From contig JABMOP010000073.1 in assembly GCA_013204125.1 (NCBI GenBank), positions 1 to 9,101 on the forward strand: a DNA stretch of 9,101 bases, given 5' to 3'. Shown piece after piece: positions 6,268-9,101 of this stretch; within the stretch, counting starts at the first letter, position 1; each line of letters starts with the position of its first letter. The DNA is from Rhodospirillales bacterium (GTDB lineage Bacteria; Pseudomonadota; Alphaproteobacteria; Rhodospirillales; UBA2165). The notes under the pieces are model-generated. The model had not been told where the DNA came from, searched no databases, and saw only the letters and a list, made by a program, of their open reading frames with translations. A program made the translations under genes and the position numbers.

Positions 6268-7281
6268 ATGCGCATAGTTGATTCTCATTTTCACTGGTGG
6301 CCGCGCTCGGTGTTCGAGTTGTTGCTGAAACGCACCGATTACCCGCGCATCGAGCGGGACGGCAAGGACGGCTATAATTACCTGCGCGGCGACAATGCCG
6401 ATTACGTCCTCAATACCTGGCCCGAATGGTTCGATCTCGATAAGCAGCTGGAACATATGGACGGGCTTGGCCATGAGGTCGATGTGGTTTGTTCCATCGG
6501 CCCGTTCTCGGTGGTGTTTTCAGAACTGCCCGCCGGCGAAGGGCGCGACGCCGCCTATTTGTGGAACGAAGAAATGGCCGGCGCGCAAAAAGCCCATCCG
6601 GGCCGAGTTTGGGCTTCGGGCGCGGTGCCGTTGCAAGATATCGACATCGCCTTGGAAGTTGTCGACCACGCCATCAATGATTTGGGCCTGATGGGTATAA
6701 ATTTGCCCGGCAGCATCGGCACGGATCCCAACATAGACGCGGAGCGGCTGGAACCTTTCTACGATAAAATCGAAAAACTCGGCGTGCCGTTGTTCCTGCA
6801 CCCGACCGACGCCATCTTTTCCGACATGCTGAATGGTTACGGCGGGGCTTTATTTTTGAGCCTTGGCCGCGTCATGGAAGTCAGCGTTGCGGCCATGCGG
6901 CTAGTCTTTTCCGGCGTCATGGAACGCCACCCCGATTTGAAAGTTGTCATGTCGCACACCGGCGGCGCGCTGCCGTACCAATCGGGGCGCATGGACAAGA
7001 ACGGCAAGCAAGCTAAACTGCCCAAACCTCCCAGCGAATATATAAAACGCTTCTATTCCGATACGGTTTCGCCGCATACGGAAGGCATGAAATTCGCCGT
7101 CGAATATTTCGGCGCTGATCAGGTCATGTATGGCAGCGATTATCCGTGTTGGAGCCCGGCGGACGCTTTGAAATTTTTCGATGGCATCGGCCTATCCGCC
7201 GAAGACAATGAAAAAATACTGAACGGTAATGCACGGCGCATCCTGGGCCTCAAAGATCCGTTAAAAGCGGCGGCGGAGTAA
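6268..7281 (+). CDS. ACMSD-type amidohydrolase (metal-dependent decarboxylase/hydrolase fold)
   Basis: A 337-residue amidohydrolase-2 family TIM-barrel enzyme. Members include ACMS decarboxylase, gamma-resorcylate decarboxylase and related non-oxidative decarboxylases and hydrolases, acting in the cytosol with a single divalent metal. Candidate metal ligands are H7 and H9 (DSHFHWW), H178 (LFLHPTD) and D291 (YGSDYP); H230 (MSHTGG) is the likely catalytic His. Spacing closely follows Pseudomonas ACMSD (H9, H11, H177, H228, D294), so the active site is complete. GGGAGA at 6255-6260 supports the ATG start, and a promoter lies just upstream. The MFS transporter gene follows after 11 bp, suggesting uptake or export of the substrate or product. 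Decarboxylase versus hydrolase activity cannot be told from sequence alone, and the neighbours do not form a recognisable kynurenine or aminophenol pathway. Confidence 0.93.
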   Translation: MRIVDSHFHWWPRSVFELLLKRTDYPRIERDGKDGYNYLRGDNADYVLNTWPEWFDLDKQLEHMDGLGHEVDVVCSIGPFSVVFSELPAGEGRDAAYLWNEEMAGAQKAHPGRVWASGAVPLQDIDIALEVVDHAINDLGLMGINLPGSIGTDPNIDAERLEPFYDKIEKLGVPLFLHPTDAIFSDMLNGYGGALFLSLGRVMEVSVAAMRLVFSGVMERHPDLKVVMSHTGGALPYQSGRMDKNGKQAKLPKPPSEYIKRFYSDTVSPHTEGMKFAVEYFGADQVMYGSDYPCWSPADALKFFDGIGLSAEDNEKILNGNARRILGLKDPLKAAAE

Positions 7282-7292
7282 AAGTAACTCTC

Positions 7293-8756
7293 TTGTCCGA
7301 ACCAGCGTCCGACACCGCATCCCATCCCCAAGACGCTGCCGCCAAAGGGCGCTGGTCCGATATCCTTAAAGGAAATCTTGGGCTCTACACCCTTGTTCTT
7401 AATCTCGGCACCATACTTTTTGCCGTATCCACCTTCGTCGTGGTCTCGGTCATGCCGACCGCCGCCGAGGAAATCGGCGGGCTGCGTTATTACGCCTGGA
7501 CCTTTGCCCTCTTTTCCGTCGGCTCGGTCATCGGCTCGGCGGGCACGGGGCCGCTCCGCGAAGCCTATGGCCACCGCATCACCTATGTCGGCGGCGGCAT
7601 CCTCTTTGTCATCGGTCTGGTCGGCGCGGCGCTCGCGCCCAATATGGAGACGCTGGTTTTTTGGCGGCTGATCCAGGGCGTCGGCGGCGGCGCCATCGCC
7701 AGCCAAGCCTATGCGTTGATCGCCGAAATATATCCGCAACATCTGCGCGGCCGGGCGTTGAGCACGCTCTCCACCGCCTGGGGCTCGGCGACCGTATTGG
7801 GGCCGACCTTCGGCGGCGTATATGCCGAATTCGGCATGTGGCGCGGCGCCTTTTGGACGCTCGGGCTTTTGGGTCTGATATTTTCCGTCCTTGCCTGGCG
7901 CATTGTTCCGAAAACCGAAGCCCGCGGCCAGCCCTTAAGATTTCCGATCACCCGGCTGACGCTTCTGGCCGGCGCGGTCTTAGGAATGAGCGCCACTTCG
8001 CAGATCGACGACAACTTAGTTCGTATTTTACTGGTCGTCTGTTCGGTCATCGTCGCCGCCATCGCTTTTCACCGGGACGCGCACGCGACACACGGTATGT
8101 TTCCGCGCCAAGCGATGGTGCTGAATAGCGAAATGGGCGCCACATTTTGGGTCATGATGCTGTCCACTATGGCGATGATATTTATCAATCTCTACGTCAC
8201 CTTGTATTTGCAGAAATTGCACGGCATCAGCCCGCTGGTTGCCGCCTATATGTACGTCATCAATTCGCTTGCCTGGTCAACCACCGCCTTTATCGTCGCC
8301 ACTTGGCATGGGAGGCGCGAAACCATTGCCCTGGTCGCCGGTTTGATCCTGGTGTTTATCGGTATCGTCGGGCTTGCCGTTTTTGTCGCCGACGGACCGG
8401 CCCTGGTCATCGGCGGGCTTTTGGTCATTACCGGAACCGGCATGGGCTTCATCAATAACCCGCTTATTCAACGCGCCATCGCCGCCGCACCGGCCGACGA
8501 GCGGGCAAGAACCGGATCATCGGTGCAGGCCATCCGCACGGTCGGTCATTCCTTCGGCGCGGCCTTGGCCGGGTTCATTGCCGCAACGGCGGGGCTGACC
8601 GATGACGCGGCGCCGGATATTCTGGGCGCGGCGATGGAACGGGTGTACAGCGTCGGCGCCTTCATTCCGCTGATCGCGTTGGTTTTAAGCGTCGTGCTGA
8701 TCCGCCATGGCCGGAAACGCATTGCCGCCCAAGCCGAGGCCGGCCACGGCATTTAG
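7293..8756 (+). CDS. MFS transporter, 14-TM DHA2 (EmrB/QacA-like) type, TTG start
   Basis: An inner-membrane proton-coupled permease of 487 residues. I count about 14 hydrophobic segments, including the extra central pair (about 221-236 and 242-259) that distinguishes the DHA2 group from 12-TM members. A degenerate motif A is GPLREAYGHR (86-95). Motif B is WRLIQGVGGGAIA (124-136) with R125 in TM4. Motif C, the antiporter signature, is GSATVLGPTFGG (164-175). The start must be non-ATG: no upstream in-frame ATG or GTG lies near, and the next internal Met (54) would remove TM1. TTG at 7293 gives a normal soluble N-terminus; GGAG at 7275-7278 is a distant ribosome site, so coupling to the gene 11 bp upstream is likely. 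Motif C favours efflux, but the catabolic setting leaves import of an organic acid open. Confidence 0.92.
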   Translation: MSEPASDTASHPQDAAAKGRWSDILKGNLGLYTLVLNLGTILFAVSTFVVVSVMPTAAEEIGGLRYYAWTFALFSVGSVIGSAGTGPLREAYGHRITYVGGGILFVIGLVGAALAPNMETLVFWRLIQGVGGGAIASQAYALIAEIYPQHLRGRALSTLSTAWGSATVLGPTFGGVYAEFGMWRGAFWTLGLLGLIFSVLAWRIVPKTEARGQPLRFPITRLTLLAGAVLGMSATSQIDDNLVRILLVVCSVIVAAIAFHRDAHATHGMFPRQAMVLNSEMGATFWVMMLSTMAMIFINLYVTLYLQKLHGISPLVAAYMYVINSLAWSTTAFIVATWHGRRETIALVAGLILVFIGIVGLAVFVADGPALVIGGLLVITGTGMGFINNPLIQRAIAAAPADERARTGSSVQAIRTVGHSFGAALAGFIAATAGLTDDAAPDILGAAMERVYSVGAFIPLIALVLSVVLIRHGRKRIAAQAEAGHGI

Positions 8757-8845
8757 ATAATATTGTTGTGGCAATCATCGATCCTTCGGGCCAGAATGGC
8801 CGCTCATACAAAAAGCAATGAATTGCAACAGAGGAGGAAGCCCAG
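8757..8845 (+). other. 89-bp intergenic stretch before the second amidohydrolase
   Basis: No gene and no convincing promoter or terminator. A short near-palindrome, GCAAT-GA-ATTGC, is at 8815-8826, and a further GCAAT is at 8771-8775. These could be binding half-sites but are too short to rely on. The final part holds the ribosome site for the next gene. Confidence 0.4.
8831..8837 (+). promoter_or_regulatory. Strong ribosome binding site (GAGGAGG) for the second amidohydrolase
   Basis: GAGGAGG ends eight bases before the ATG at 8846. It fixes the start of a gene whose end lies outside the window and shows that this open frame is a real gene. Confidence 0.8.
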
Positions 8846-9101
8846 ATGATTATTGATGCACATTCCCATATCAGCGCGCCCGTCGACTTAGCGGCCTATA
8901 AGGCAGGTCTCCTGGCATCGCGCGGCTCCCACGGCCGGGGCGGCGTAAAAATTTCCGACGAAGCTATGATGGTGGCGCTTCAAGGTGAAATGGAAGGCGC
9001 CAGTTTCGGGCTCGGCCATTTGCCCTACATGGATTTGCTTCATCACGACATGCACGCGATCTCGCCGCGTCCGTTCCAGATGATGCATTCGGAAAAGCCC
9101 A
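8846..9101 (+). CDS. Second amidohydrolase, 3'-partial (first 85 codons)
   Basis: The frame starts MIIDAHSHISAP and stays open to the end of the window. H6 and H8 form the HxH metal pair on the first barrel strand, as in amidohydrolase-2 enzymes. The segment MHAISPRPFQMMHSEKP (69-85) resembles the SPRxxxMxH region I associate with 4-oxalomesaconate hydratase (LigJ)-like members of the superfamily, so a hydratase or hydrolase acting on a dicarboxylate is a fair guess. The other metal ligands lie beyond the window. It differs clearly from the amidohydrolase at 6268 (DSHFHWW opening), so this is not a recent duplicate. It probably belongs to the same unit as the MFS gene, or to one starting in the 89-bp gap. 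Confidence 0.85.
   Translation, partial: MIIDAHSHISAPVDLAAYKAGLLASRGSHGRGGVKISDEAMMVALQGEMEGASFGLGHLPYMDLLHHDMHAISPRPFQMMHSEKP

Noticed and set aside
8787..8803. GGCC-AGAAT-GGCC as a terminator after the MFS gene
   Set aside because: The stem is only four base pairs and there is no T-run after it.
8815..8826. GCAAT-GA-ATTGC near-palindrome as a terminator or operator
   Set aside because: A two-base loop cannot form a stable hairpin, no T-run follows and 5-bp arms are common by chance; recorded only as part of the gap.
1..9101. Search by eye for tRNA genes, CRISPR repeats, insertion-sequence ends, toxin-antitoxin pairs and defence genes
   Set aside because: Almost all bases are accounted for by metabolic and transport genes; no repeat arrays, transposase motifs or clover-leaf sequences were seen.

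Overview
The window is gene-dense, moderately GC-rich bacterial chromosome-like DNA with short intergenic gaps, clear GGAGG-type ribosome binding sites and a set of catabolic enzyme families. Codon choice (many GCC, GGC, CCG and CGC codons alongside AAT, TTT and GAA) and the gene families suggest a Proteobacterium, most likely an Alphaproteobacterium. That placement is a judgement from general look, not from any marker gene. There are no RNA genes, insertion sequences, CRISPR arrays or integration sites that I can see.

Layout. (1) Positions 1-1789, plus strand: the 3' part of an acyl-CoA dehydrogenase gene followed 16 bp later by a TauD/TfdA-type 2-oxoglutarate/Fe(II) dioxygenase. (2) Positions 1786-2895, minus strand: an unrecognised 369-residue protein with a histidine cluster. 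It converges on the dioxygenase so tightly that the two stop codons overlap. (3) Positions 2896-3028: a 133-bp divergent promoter region with two candidate back-to-back promoters and an inverted repeat over each. (4) Positions 3029-6187, plus strand: an SDR-fold protein lacking the usual catalytic residues, a fumarate-reductase-type FAD oxidoreductase and a cation diffusion facilitator, closely spaced and probably one operon. (5) Positions 6188-6267: a promoter with a consensus -10 box and an overlapping hairpin. (6) Positions 6268-9101, plus strand: an ACMSD-type amidohydrolase, a 14-TM MFS transporter with a TTG start, and the first 85 codons of a second amidohydrolase that runs off the window.

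Function. The enzyme set (acyl-CoA dehydrogenase, 2OG dioxygenase, SDR, flavin dehydrogenase, two metal-dependent amidohydrolase/decarboxylase-fold enzymes and an MFS permease) looks like an accessory catabolic locus for an organic acid, possibly a ring-derived one. The substrate cannot be read from the sequence. The least explained parts are the minus-strand orphan, the catalytically rewritten SDR and the symmetrical divergent control region between them. I found no clear evidence of a new defence, mobile or RNA-based system.
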